Below, piece after piece: positions 11,250 through 20,200 of a stretch of 64,000 bases of DNA; position 1 is the first letter of the stretch; each line of letters starts with the position of its first letter. The DNA comes from Enoplolaimus lenunculus. Its lineage: Eukaryota; Nematoda; Enoplea; Enoplida; Thoracostomopsidae. A model generated the notes under the pieces. That model was not told where the DNA came from. It did not search any database and was given only the letters and a program-made list of their open reading frames with translations. A program made the translations under genes and the position numbers. The DNA lies in contig JASANG010003983.1 in the NCBI GenBank assembly GCA_030248215.1, positions 1 to 64,000 of the forward strand, in the 5' to 3' direction.

Positions 11250-13377
11250 CTGTTTGCATTTTAGATGAAAATTGCTGCTGCCAACGTATTGCGCGAAACG
11301 TGGCTAATATATAAATATCGCAAATTGGCAACTCGGGTAAATAGCACTAAAGTGCGCTCACACCAACGAAAATTTCTGATGGCAATATACGAGTAAGTTC
11401 AAGGGCGGATCCAGGAAAAATTTAAAGGACGGATCACAAGTTCGAATCAACAGAACAACATGCAAGAATACAAAGTTAAAAAAACTGAAACTGAAATTCA
11501 TTAGGAGTATTTAGAATTTTTTGAAAATTTTATACTTTCTATACTTAAGTATGAATCTGCATACGTCAAAATCGTGATGTGATCGAATCAAAATTTGAAA
11601 ATTGTGCCCGATTTGCTCATTTTTGAAAATTTTTTTAGAGAAAAGTTAGAAAAGTTTGCTGCCATCAAAAATATTACAGAATCAGATTATTGATCGTTGC
11701 CGCACGCCTTTAGCCAAAACTAAAAATGTCAGCTTACGGACTGTGATTAGGAATTCAGACTTCTATTGATTGGGATTCAAAATGGGGAGCCCCATTCTTA
11801 TTAGCCCCCCTTATTCGGGTCACTATAGTAGTCAAACTTTTGGAATCCTTTGAATAATGGCTGGCAGGAATCGGAACACAGATTTTGCCGCAATTTTAGT
11901 TGAAATCGGAATTCTGTTCGAACTCTGATAACAAAAACATTTATTGTTCGTTAATTGATTTCGAAAATTTTGTAACGTACTATCTATTTATATGACGCAC
12001 AGATTCTTCTCTGTAATGCACAGAGCACATACCCTGTATTTTTGCTCGGGAACTTTTAGGTGAAAAATCAAAAATTACTTTTTACAGCTTGATTTGTTTT
12101 CCGTTTTCAGACTTCGAAGGGTTAAACGTGATCAGCGAAAACTGGCAGAAAATTCAGTAACAGTGTCTGATATTGCACAAGTAAGTTATAAATTTTAATG
12201 GCTTTAACCATAAAATTCTACAGTTTCGCCGTGTTTGACGTTACGATCATATGCAGGCACTTCTAAACTTCTCTACAAGCTTTATCCTAAGGCCTTAGCC
12301 CTACTTATAAGCGTACGCCTAAGTAAGAGGCTATGTTTAGGCCCAAGTCTAAGTTATGCCAAAATAAAAAATTTTCAACAATTGTCGGGGGTAGCGTACA
12401 AGAGCGCCATGTACAATATTCGGTTGTCCTTTTCATGTATTTTTCAACCCGACTAATGCCTGGTGACTGGTTTCAAATTTTAATCCAAAAGAACATTCAA
12501 TAGCAATTATGTTTTAGGACAGACTTCAAACAGAATTCAGCCTAATGTTTGTTTCAGGGTTATGCAAACGTTTAGATTTTCAATTGGCTCTTGCACACTT
12601 TCCCCTACATTTATGGTTAAGGCTTAGGCTTAGGCCTAGGTAAAGGTTTAGGTAAAAGCTTAGACTGGCTTTTTCCTAAACCCGTGCCTAAGCCTGCGTC
12701 TAAGTCTGTAAACGAAAGTGTGTAACAACCTTTAAAGATACTAAGTAACAATATTTTCATTAACCCGTTCTCATATGAATATTTTCAATTTCATATGAGA
12801 TGTAATTTCAAGGTAAGATTCGATCCCCTGTCTCACGGGAGGGAGGCATTTACGATGACCACTGAGCTATATGAGCTTGACGCTCGCGCCCGAGTAGGCT
12901 CTCACGTCTTGTGGAGATTTTGAACAGCGTATATATGTTATATGTTAAACACTGCTTACAGTGTGTGTATTGCTCGTACATTTAATGTATTTAGTTGCTC
13001 ATAGTATACTCTATTAGTGAAAGGGTTAAATGTCGTAAACATTACAGATAGCAACGTCAACGCACGAAATGTTGAACAACATAAAGCCATTCGATGAGCT
13101 TGACGCACGAATATCACGGGTAGAGTCACAACTTGAAGCAGTACAAAATTTGGTTGTTCGCTTACCTCAACAAATTTGTGACCGAATTCGCTATCCTGAT
13201 TTAGATCAGTTGCAAACACCTGGAGATCCTAGGTCTCCAGCGGGTGACCAGTCGTCCGCAGTAGCTTCAACCCCAACAAGTCAAACAGATCGTCAACGTA
13301 CCCCTTCGACTAAAGGCGCCGGGAATTCCTTGTTTGATTCGATGTTTTCACCGTCACCCAAATCATCAATGTCTTAA
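1504..13377 (+). CDS. Small-conductance Ca2+-activated K+ channel (SK/KCNN family), spliced gene
   Basis: Predicted SK channel, a plasma-membrane tetramer opened by calmodulin-bound Ca2+ that drives after-hyperpolarisation. Shared exons are 8415-8510, 9157-9575, 10066-10234, 10844-10954, 11265-11392, 12111-12180 and 13048-13377. They are preceded by either 1504-1755 or 6632-6850. All junctions are GT-AG and all phases match. Seen in order: S1 ending ENEL; S2 in [19 protein letters not shown]; the family signature DWRIA and CPIPGNY; S4 with [17 protein letters not shown]; pore SVGYGD; S6 with [15 protein letters not shown]; the calmodulin-binding stretch [12 protein letters not shown]...HQRKFL; a C-terminal coiled coil; and stop TAA. 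These blocks are diagnostic of SK rather than other K+ channels. The two first exons imply two promoters. Introns are full of MITEs. Family assignment is very sure; which worm paralogue it is cannot be told. Confidence 0.96.
1773..1927. mobile_element. TTAGGC-core MITE with 8-bp target duplication
   Basis: Inverted ends of about 25 bases (GGCTCATGTATAGAACAGGG and its mirror). The core has GCTTAGGCTGAGGCTTAGG. It is flanked by GCTAGTGT and GCAAGTGT (seven of eight identical). It sits 17 bases after the exon A donor. Confidence 0.88.
2331..2489. mobile_element. TTAGGC-core MITE
   Basis: Ends GGCCAATGTAAAGAATAGGG and ...CCCTGATCTTTACACGGACC are inverted. The core is CCTAAGCCTAAGCCTAAGCC, the TTAGGC tract on the other strand. 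No clear target duplication. Confidence 0.85.
2940..3092. mobile_element. TTAGGC-core MITE, variant B, exact 8-bp target duplication
   Basis: Flanked by CTGAATTT on both sides (2932-2939 and 3093-3100). The ends GGCCCATGTTACTTTAAGGG and their mirror enclose four consecutive TTAGGC-type units. Confidence 0.9.
3540..3606. mobile_element. Internally deleted TTAGGC MITE, exact 8-bp target duplication
   Basis: Only 67 bases: both inverted ends remain and the TTAGGC core is gone. AGACAATG flanks it at 3532-3539 and 3607-3614, proving the ends of the family. Confidence 0.88.
4040..4150. mobile_element. Degenerate TTAGGC-core MITE
   Basis: Core GGCTTAGGCTTAGGCTAG and right end CTACTGTTACGGACCTGTTC are recognisable; the left end has decayed. 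Confidence 0.6.
4760..4922. mobile_element. TTAGGC-core MITE
   Basis: Right end GTGATCTTTACATGGGCC; core CCTAAGCCTAAGCCTAAGC. Flanks TAAATCAG and GATATCAG agree at six of eight bases. Confidence 0.78.
5655..5711. repeat. (TAA)n microsatellite
   Basis: Nearly pure TAA/AAT repeat with a few TAG interruptions, in the first SK intron. Confidence 0.95.
6107..6272. mobile_element. TTAGGC-core MITE
   Basis: Left part AAGATCAGGGGCGGAAAG, right part CTGCCCCTGTTCTATTGGCC, core with CTTAGGTATAAGCTCATTC. Flanks ACAGCTTT and ATAGCTTC agree at six of eight. Confidence 0.8.
6632..6850 (+). CDS. SK channel alternative first exon B (N-terminus and S1)
   Basis: Seventy-three codons from ATG, also ending in phase 0 (GAG|GTATAA). 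It encodes a different N-terminus but another S1, with [12 protein letters not shown], so it replaces exon A rather than adding to it. An A-rich leader precedes the ATG. Both versions splice in frame to the S2 exon at 8415. The donor GTATAA is weaker than exon A's GTAAGT. Confidence 0.88.
7034..7185. repeat. GC-rich foldback repeat (GTCCGGCGCTGTACG family)
   Basis: Blocks with CGGCGCTGTACGTC and GTGCCGTACGGCGTCGAACG face each other across an AT-rich spacer. Related short blocks recur at about 13490-13640 and 49140-49275. Confidence 0.55.
7669..8361. mobile_element. TTAGGC MITE with expanded 72-bp minisatellite core
   Basis: The usual MITE ends (CATGTAAAGTTCAGGGCC; GGCCCTGTTCTGCGCATTGG) are pushed apart to 693 bases. 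Flanks CAAACTTC and CAAACTAG agree at six of eight. It lies in the intron before the S2 exon. Confidence 0.88.
7757..8310. repeat. 72-bp minisatellite (two 36-bp half units)
   Basis: About seven to eight copies of a unit made of TTAGGCTCAGGTATAAGCTC plus CATTCTTACGCTTATGC and a sister half, TTAGGCTCAGTTATAAACTC plus CATTATTCCGCTTAGAC. The length is a multiple of three, so long frames are open on both strands without being genes. Confidence 0.92.
8415..8510 (+). CDS. SK channel exon: S2
   Basis: Exactly 32 codons, phase 0 on both sides (TTGCAG| and |GTAAGT). It encodes the S2 helix, with [20 protein letters not shown] matching the SK S2 pattern LSTIILLGLI.YH..E.Q. The symmetric phase lets either first exon join here. 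The acceptor lies only about 50 bases after the end of a minisatellite-bearing MITE. Confidence 0.95.
8574..8853. mobile_element. TA-type MITE, family CTGTAGTGACC, copy 2 (inverted interior)
   Basis: CTGCAGTGACCGGAATAAGA...TATGGTCACCACAG with TA on both sides (8572-8573, 8854-8855). The interior is the reverse complement of the copies at 1000 and 10350. Confidence 0.85.
9157..9575 (+). CDS. SK channel exon: S3, S4 and start of S5
   Basis: Starts phase 0 after CATCAG and ends phase 2 (GAACG|GTAATT). It encodes [14 protein letters not shown], the CPIPGNY loop, [20 protein letters not shown] and [20 protein letters not shown], then S5. These are the longest near-identical blocks to vertebrate SK2. 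The open frame upstream to 9016 is intron, since the SK match begins exactly at the acceptor. Confidence 0.96.
9725..9809. mobile_element. Partial TTAGGC-core MITE
   Basis: Right half only: TTACGCTTACGCTTAGGCTT and ACTACTGTTACCGCCCTG. Confidence 0.65.
10066..10234 (+). CDS. SK channel exon: extended turret and pore helix/selectivity filter
   Basis: One junction base plus 56 codons, ending in phase 0 (CTG|GTTAGT). It holds the outer turret, pore helix [13 protein letters not shown] and the conserved IVPNTYCGR. The turret between CER and YLNS is about nine residues longer than in vertebrate SK2 as I recall it, adding a charged stretch beginning [10 protein letters not shown]. Confidence 0.96.
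10350..10768. mobile_element. TA-type MITE, family CTGTAGTGACC, copy 3
   Basis: CTGTAGTGATCCAAATAAGA...TTATTCAGGTCACTACAG with TA on both sides (10348-10349, 10769-10770). At 419 bases it is the longest copy. It lies between the pore and S6 exons of the SK gene. Confidence 0.88.
10844..10954 (+). CDS. SK channel exon: S6 and start of calmodulin-binding region
   Basis: Exactly 37 codons, phase 0 on both sides (TTTTAG| and |GTAAGG). It encodes [19 protein letters not shown], then [18 protein letters not shown], the S6 gate and the linker into the calmodulin-binding domain. Vertebrate SK has CTA where this has TSS, and ARK where this has AQK. Confidence 0.96.
11139..11250. repeat. (ATT)n microsatellite
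   Basis: A run of ATT/TTATTA units with short interruptions, ending 14 bases before the acceptor of the calmodulin-binding exon, where it may act as the pyrimidine-rich tract. Confidence 0.93.
11265..11392 (+). CDS. SK channel exon: calmodulin-binding domain
   Basis: Forty-two codons plus two bases (TTTTAG| to |GTAAGT). It encodes [16 protein letters not shown] and [12 protein letters not shown], the constitutive calmodulin-binding helix of SK channels. A long ATT microsatellite sits immediately before the acceptor. Confidence 0.96.
11735..11828. mobile_element. Truncated TA-type MITE, family CTGTAGTGACC
   Basis: Only the right part remains: TTCTATTGATTGGGATTC and CCTTATTCGGGTCACTATAG followed by TA. 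Confidence 0.72.
12111..12180 (+). CDS. SK channel exon: end of calmodulin-binding domain
   Basis: One junction base plus 23 codons (TTTCAG| to |GTAAGT). [20 protein letters not shown] matches the SK segment LR.VK.EQRKL.....TLVD. Phase 0 at the end. Confidence 0.95.
12235..12370. mobile_element. Degenerate TTAGGC-core MITE
   Basis: Contains ATCCTAAGGCCTTAGCC and TAAGCGTACGCCTAAG, a decayed core. No ends recognised. Confidence 0.4.
12594..12724. mobile_element. Foldback element with TTAGGC core (CACACTTTC ends)
   Basis: CACACTTTC...GAAAGTGTG inverted ends enclose GGCTTAGGCTTAGGCCTAGG on one arm and CCTAAGCCTGCGTCTAAG on the other. It is a near-palindrome distinct from the GGCC-ended family. 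Confidence 0.65.
12772..13030 (-). mobile_element. tRNA-derived SINE-like element, copy 1
   Basis: The minus strand has an A-box-like TAGCTCAGTGGTCATCG and a B-box-like GGGGATCGAATC about 30 bases later, followed by a shared AT-rich tail. The same 260-bp sequence occurs in the opposite orientation at 15515-15786. It ends 17 bases before the last SK exon. Confidence 0.7.
13048..13377 (+). CDS. SK channel last exon: C-terminal coiled coil and Ser/Thr/Pro-rich tail
   Basis: Starts phase 0 after ATTACAG and ends with TAA at 13375-13377. The first half is heptad-like ([20 protein letters not shown], then [10 protein letters not shown]), corresponding to the SK tetramerising coiled coil. The rest is a polar S/T/P/Q-rich tail. 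A SINE ends only 17 bases before the acceptor. Confidence 0.93.
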   Translation: MATSTHEMLNNIKPFDELDARISRVESQLEAVQNLVVRLPQQICDRIRYPDLDQLQTPGDPRSPAGDQSSAVASTPTSQTDRQRTPSTKGAGNSLFDSMFSPSPKSSMS

Positions 13378-13666
13378 ACCTTTAACTCTGTATATTAATA
13401 GTATTTAAATCTTTGGCTTTTGTATATTTTCCTTCGCATTGAGGGAGGCGCTAATCTTGTCTTGCGTCACACACCGTCAACGTCCGTGACAGTCTGTTGC
13501 TTTCCGCCACTGTCTGTGAACGTGCGATATCGGACGCGAGCTATACGCGAACGACATAGCACAGTGACGGTTGGCTACGGATGGAAACGGACGGCGATGG
13601 ATGGCAACAGACCACGTTGACGGCACAAGACGACAGATTAGCTTTCGAAAGGTATATATAGTGCCA

Positions 13667-14407
13667 CAGAGGTGTAAGTGGGTAATGATTTTTACCCGCG
13701 TCGCGGTATATCTGCGGAAATTTTATTTTTTGACCCGCGGGTATACCGGTGGAAAATTCCTTTACCCGTTACGTGGCTTTACCAGCGCAAAATTCGTTTA
13801 CCGTTACCGACATTAATACCTGCCCTAATTTTTTTATCTGCGTTCAATGCACTTGCGTAATTTTACAGTATATTGTGCTCACTCAATTTACGTTTCAAAT
13901 CACTTTTAAAAGTAACTTTCAAAACAAACCATTAAGTAAAAAATCTATCACCGTTAAAACTACTAGATTGTTTGAATCAAGACATTCTTGTCAGTACAAA
14001 ATCGTTGTAGTTGAGATCGCATTAATCACACATTTCTTTACGGTTTCGTCGCTATTTGTCTTAAGACCTCTTTCAGAGAACTGTAAACATTGTTCCGAGC
14101 CAAAGAAAAACATAACCTCTGTAGGAACACGAAGAATGTGAGCAAATGAAATAACATATTATGGTAGCTGTCATTCAAAAGCCACAAATATTTTTCAGTT
14201 TAACAGCACATTTCAGAAGTGTAATACATATTTTTCACTCATACGGTAAAAACAATTTTAACTATTCAAGTTTTTCTTCATTATCTGGTTTCAAGTTTCT
14301 TATGAAAGTTTTAGGCGGGTAAAGAATCATAAATTTTTACCTGATGGAAAAAGCACCAAAATTTTCTTACCCGTCCCCGCGTTACCCGCGGGTAGCGTGC
14401 AGCTCTG
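13667..14407. mobile_element. hAT-like non-autonomous element with CAGAG ends
   Basis: Left CAGAGGTGTAAGTGGGTAAT and right ACCCGCGGGTAGCGTGCAGC-TCTG are inverted and rich in ACCCGCG. Flanks TAGTGCCA and CAGTGTCT agree at five of eight. The 130-codon frame inside (13749-14141) resembles nothing I know. Confidence 0.65.
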
Positions 14408-14627
14408 CAGTGTCTGCCAATCTTGTTAGGGCTTGGACGTAGGAACAGGTTCAGGTAAAGGCTTAGGCATATTTTAGCTATCCTAAATATAGCTCAATGT
14501 GGAGGAATGTACTAGAGCCGAATCTTCTTATTTATTACGCTCTTTTAGAGTAAAACACCATGTGGTGCATTGTGTAAGATCTGAAACGTTTTTAGCCTGT
14601 TTCCGCAGTTTTGTCTGACTTTAGCAA

Positions 14628-14739
14628 ATCTAAGCCTAAGCCTAAGTCTAAGCATAAGCAAAAAAGTTAGTCTAAACTTTAAACTGACTCTATTACAGTC
14701 TCGCCGGTAAACGATTCGTCCCTGTTCTATACATGGGCC
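14628..14739. mobile_element. TTAGGC-core MITE, left end truncated
   Basis: CTAAGCCTAAGCCTAAGTCT and right end GTCCCTGTTCTATACATGGG-CC. Confidence 0.72.
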
Positions 14740-15006
14740 AAACGTTGCATATCATAGAAGGTTTAATGGTAAATTAAACCAATGGAGCTAATTTTTTTCA
14801 TCAGATTAACAAAAGGTGTAAAAAATTTTCCAAACCTTTCTGTAGGTGATACATCCCCCAAAAATTATTCTAATTCTAAACGTCTGTTTAAACTTGTACA
14901 GCTGTTCAACATCAAGTCAAATTCTGGGTTGAAACCTAACTGGAAAGTGCGTTTCTGATGCAATAGAAATGTTTCCGCGAGAAAGTAATAAAACCTGCTA
15001 AATTAC

Positions 15007-15181
15007 GGTCCATGTAAAGATCAGCGGCAGAACGTTGTTCTGTGGAACTGTAATCGAGTAAGCTTAAGCTTTAGACTATTAGGTTTAGGTATAAACTCGT
15101 TCTCACGCTTAGACTTAGGCTTCAGCTTAGGCTTAGGATTACGCTTATTTCACTGTTCCTCCCCTGTTCCATATATTGGCC
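15007..15181. mobile_element. TTAGGC-core MITE
   Basis: GGTCCATGTAAAGATCAGCG...CCTGTTCCATATATTGGCC, with CTTCAGCTTAGGCTTAGG in the core. Complete at both ends. Confidence 0.82.
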
Positions 15182-15514
15182 AAAATTGTTAACATTTTCT
15201 TCGCCTTGAGAAAGCGGTCGCTGAACGCAAATCCGGTAAACACAGTAAAATATATAACAAATTTAATTGAAATGAGACAAATATTGAACAAAACACACCG
15301 TTTCATATTAGGTTTATGGCGGCCAAAACATATGACGCGTATTCGCGAACAAAATCTACGTCAACCGCGTATAAGTCAATTGTTAATAGTAAACGCCGAA
15401 CATCCAAGCGTAGCTTTGAAAAATGCAACTTCATAAGTAAAATGTCAATGACATGTGATCTGAATGATTTCCATAATGCTATGATGGAATGATACAATTA
15501 TCTTGTCTTCGGGC

Positions 15515-15786
15515 ATTAACCATTAAACTCATTGAGTGTACTATGAGCAACTAAATACAAGTAATATCCGAGCAACGCAGACACTGTGAGCAGTGTTTAA
15601 CAATTGTACCTTATATGCGCCGTGCAAAATCTCTACAAGACTTGAGAACCCTCTCGGGCTCGAGTGCCAAGTTTCTATAGCTGAGTGGTCATCGTAAACG
15701 CCTCCCTCCCGTGAGACTGGGGATCAAATCTTACCTTGAAATTACATCTCATATGAAATTGAAAATATTCATGTGACAAAGAGTTA
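15515..15786 (+). mobile_element. tRNA-derived SINE-like element, copy 2
   Basis: The plus strand carries TATAGCTGAGTGGTCATCG, CTCCCTCCCGTGAGAC and GGGGATCAAATC, the tRNA-like head, then CATCTCATATGAAATTGAAA. It is an inverted, diverged copy of 12772-13030. Confidence 0.7.
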
Positions 15787-16316
15787 ATCTAGCGTTGCGC
15801 ATTTACCTGAGCCAAAATTTAACATCAACCTAGACCCAGCTTCAAAAATACACCTGTGCGATTCAAAAATTAAGCCACCGCTCATTATACAACATAAACC
15901 ATAAACAACATAGGATCTTGCAGATAAAAAGTTTTCAAAACACTGTTTCCTGGCAATAATGTGGCAGTTTAATAAAGTCAACGTCGTTTATGCATGTAAA
16001 GGAATGTAAATACAGTCCCTTTGCGGAGACTCGATATAGCAGTTACGATGCGAACGCCGAGTTGGCTTTATCTTTTTGACTTAAATGTTGCTCTGAGATC
16101 GTTCTGAAACATAAACATACACAGCTTGTAAACGGGGGATAGATATACTTATAAACGGTGTTGTGATAATTTCAGTTTTAACTGTGTTTTACGTAACAAA
16201 TCAAAAATGAAACACTATTCGTTTTTAAGGGTTTGAAAAACTTTTTTTGATGGTTTAGAAAATTTAAAATATATGGCAAGCGTAGTAAAATGCTGTTGCC
16301 ATAAGCTGCAAATTTC

Positions 16317-16495
16317 GGCCCATGTAAAGATTAGGGACGGAACGTTTGTCGGGTGTTTTCCGTTATCCCCCAGCCGGCGTTTGCCCAAAACTGATTGGAG
16401 TTTGAAATTTTTTGCATATTTGACTTTCTCATGACCTTCCCTGATCATTGCACGGGTTCACCCTTTGCACCAAGAACATTTTTTGTCAAACACCA
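16317..16495. mobile_element. MITE left end joined to a fragment of the 59310 element
   Basis: CGGCCCATGTAAAGATTAGG-GACGG is a TTAGGC-family left end without its core. It runs into TTATCCCCCAGCCGGCGTTT and TTTTTTGCATATTTGACT, which match 59310-59500. A nested or chimeric insertion. Confidence 0.55.
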
Positions 16496-17046
16496 CTCGA
16501 TACTGCTCACAGAGCTAAAGTCGAATGGTGTTACATTTTGTGCAATCGGACGTTTGGCTAATGAGGCTGCTGAAAATTGCCAAAATCACACTATGCATGC
16601 ACTAGCAGATGTGTAACCCGTTTTTAACCGTTTATCATAGAAACTAAAATGTCGTTTTCTTCTTACACTACAAGAAATGATGAGTGAAATTAACCTCTCC
16701 GAAATAGGGTTTTCATGACTACACAAACTCACAAAAACCCCCAAACACACAAAAAAACCAAAACACCCATGTTTTGCAGTGCACATTAATCGTATTTCTA
16801 CCAGCAGAGTAAACAGTTTTAATTTCGTTTTAGTATTGCAACAAAAATTTCGCAGCCTCTCTAGAATTGTTTTAGCCCCGGTCGTAAGTCACCTGTGAAT
16901 ATCCTCCTGAAACTCTCTAAACTATTTTGCCGTCTAGCACGATAACCTGGCTTACGGGTCTGCCTTTTGAACCTACAATCACAGAATAGCAACAAAACTA
17001 TGGGGCTTAGATCGCTATATGACTTTCAAGGTGAAAATTTGTAAAT

Positions 17047-17249
17047 TCATACCATGCATGTGTCAACGCATTCGTAGACCGTTTTGAATCGATTATCATT
17101 TCCGCTACAACCACGATAGAAAAACGCTCTGCATCGATCTTTGTCAATATCGTAAAAGTACCACAACCCGGGACGCTGGGGCCGGATTTGGTCTGTGTTC
17201 GGGCAGTTTTCGCCGGTTGAAACCGGCATTGCACATAACGCTGGTACTT
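17047..17249 (-). CDS. Matrix gene exon 30: terminal Kunitz domain 6 and stop
   Basis: A whole Kunitz domain in one exon: LCAMPVSTGENC, WYFYDIDKDRCRAFFYRGC, SGNDNRF, ECVDTC, then Met-Val and TGA at 17047-17049. It has nine residues between Cys1 and Cys2 and a longer Cys2-Cys3 loop than usual. P1 is Pro. The ATG|GTATGA could instead be a donor, but no further fitting exon is seen below it. Confidence 0.88.
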
Positions 17250-20200
17250 CTACGACAACAAATACACAATAGAGGCACGTTTATAGCGTTTAAGCGTTGG
17301 ATTGAAATTACCTCTAAAAATCTTTATTAGTATTGTTCTTTTTAGCGACAGTGCGCTATTTTACAATTGGTTACAGTGAGGTTTGCAGGTTTTAGGTCAT
17401 TTAAAAGAGAATCAGATACTGTTGCAAACCCAATTTTCTCAATTGTGCACAAATTATCGTGTTTACCTTTCATTTCTACTTTACGCTTAGCTCAACGTAT
17501 CAGTAACTGTTGCAAAAGTTCATATTCGGGTCAAATATTAAGCGTTGTACAATTGGAAAAACTGTACAACGAGGACTACACATTTGGAACAGAAAAAAAC
17601 CGTAAGATTATAAAAACACTCGAAAATCACCGACTTGAAATCAACCAACCTGATTGAATTGAGTCAAAAACGTCTTCTATTGAACCAGCGCCACCGGTAT
17701 TAAGGTTATCGCCGGTAAATGGTTGCGCGTCAGGCAAATTTGATGTTTGCGTATCATCAACATAATTGTTGTAGTCGACGTTGTCTAAAAACTCCGGTAG
17801 CAAGACTGGTTTTTGTCGAATTCGATCAAAAGCTAAAAGCAACAAATTTAAAATCATTTTTGAACTGAATTTTTGAACTGAAATGTTGAAAGTTTTATAT
17901 GTATAAGATATTGTTGTCGAGAAGGTCAGCGGAGCTCAGCCACCACTGCACTGTGAATACATTGTAAATTTCAGTGAGTTGATTTTAACTCAAAATGAGT
18001 TGAATCACTCAGTGTGAGTTAGGACTATCTGAACTTAAAATTTTGAGTTGGTTCAATTCATTCCGAGTTGATTAATCAACTTACCCAGTGTCTACTCAAC
18101 TTAGAGTGAGAACCAACTAAACTCAGGGTAAGTAAATGTTTACTGATAATTATTCAGAAATAACCGACTCGCTAGTTGAATAGATTAATCAACTCATTGT
18201 AGTTTACAGTGTATGTATATATTCTCCATTTAGAAAAGTATTAACCTTGCACGCCGTCAAATCACGCGAAATCTTCGCATGCGGAAACCTTTTAGCCACG
18301 ACGAACCTGGTCAGTGGAATTTAGCATCAAATCCTCCACCTTTGTGATTTCTATCCAGGTGTTTAGGAAACTTTTTAGGCTTGCTTTATGCTGTTCAGTT
18401 TTCAAGTTCAGATAATTTTGTTGCTTGTGAACGTTGGATTTCGGCTCACCCCGTTGTTTTAGACATATATGCATAAAAAGTAAGATTTATTGTAGCGATG
18501 CTAATTAGCCTACATGCAGCGCAGTGAAATAGAAGCAAATATAACAAGTGCACTATAAAGCGCAAAGCGTATGAATCGAAACTATATCATTTTATCATCG
18601 CGATAACATTTAACTACCATTGATTCAGTGCGAAAGTATGAAATTGCATATTGCCGAAATGCGGGATTCACGTTATTACTAGAGCAACCTGGAACACTCT
18701 GCAAGTTAATCCGCTGTAAAATTAAAAAATTTGAGTTAACTGCTATCTTGATGTGGTGTCACTGTTTGTACTGCAATCTGGGATGCCCCAATTATAACGT
18801 GAAGCCCGTATAAAAGCGCATGCGGATATGGTTTCGATTTGAAGATAGTTAAACCTTATTTTGCACTATACATTTCTCACTCAGTTACTGAATCTTGACT
18901 GGGTCGAGTTAATATTTCTTCGTCATAATGTTTTGGCTTTTGACAAGATTTAATAAGTATGAGAACCAGCCGAAACATACAGCTTAGTTGTGATCGCGTA
19001 GTAGCCTTGAACCGTGTGCACAATGTGAATTAGCGGTAATATTAAACATTGATACAACCAGAAGCAGGTCCAGAAATTTATGAAAGAAGTTGCCGCACGA
19101 AATGCAATACGCAAAAATTCGTGAGTGAAGCGATCAAAACTCCTGAACGTCAGTTTAGGTTGACGTGGATCCCAGGTCGGGGCAGCTCTTTCAACTTTTG
19201 ATTTGCTAGTGAATCCAACTTACAATTTTCTTTAATTTCAAGAGTAACCGACTACTGTTAACTTACCTCTAGCTTGTACGCTACTTGTTCCGTAGCCACC
19301 CCCTCCGCTTGGTGACGGCACATTAGTACCGTATGATCCTTGATTTGTACTTGGGCTCCCGTAGCCGCCTCCACCGGTTTCAGTCCCAGTCCCAGTACCC
19401 GGCCTTCCAATCACAGTAGGTGGGCCAATAACGCGGCCGCCAACACTTGCCAGGTCCACGTGCTGAAATTGAGCGGTCCCTGTCCCGGGATTAGAAGTGC
19501 CGTAACCTCCAGTTCCTGGACTTGGTGATGGAATAGTTCCTGTAAGTAAAACCCTAAATCTTTTGGACGAATCAACATTTGTCGCTCGAACAACTTGTCG
19601 ATCGACTGCGTCATAAGCCTAAATTTAAGCATGATCGTAAGCGTAGTCCTTAGGAAAAGCTTATTAATAAGCGACAAATTATTGTGTCGACGAGATTTCG
19701 TTTTGCAAGTTGGCTGTCGACGAGTTGTTCGATGACGAATTGTCGCTATACCTTCCTGAACTACAGCTTGTTTTATTCGTGATCTATTGAAATTAAGCAG
19801 GCTGTGGATATAGCGTGGTAAATGTGGAATAAAAGGATATGTCCAAATGAAGTACGAAAAAACCATTGTATTCAAAGGCATACCCAGAAATTTATGCACC
19901 ATGCACTATAATTGCTTACACGTGCTTGAAACTGCAAATTGAATTCTGCAATACCCTATCAAACTTAACAATTTTTGACGTGTTACATGATTGATATTGC
20001 AATATATAACAACCAGGGTACAACCGGAGGTCTGCCTCCGGCTCCGACTCCGGCTGAAAATCGGCCTCCGGCTCCGGTGGAATTTTTGCCGGAGGTTCCG
20101 GCAACTTCGGTAGCAAAATTTTGCATAATTTTGCAAAATTTATCTGTTAAGCGCGTTTTGATTTACTTTTGTTACAATTTTCAGGAAAGAAGTTCCGGAA

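Larger units (their letters stand above)
13378..17046. other. Space between the convergent SK and matrix genes
   Basis: No supported gene. It holds GC-rich foldback blocks, a hAT-like relic (13667-14407), partial TTAGGC MITEs, a SINE copy and a fragment of the element seen at 59310. Both genes' 3' untranslated regions must lie here; no clear paired poly-A signal was found for either. Confidence 0.6.

Noticed and set aside
13749-14141. 130-codon plus frame
   Set aside because: Lies inside the CAGAG-ended hAT-like relic, has no transposase motif, and is probably chance.
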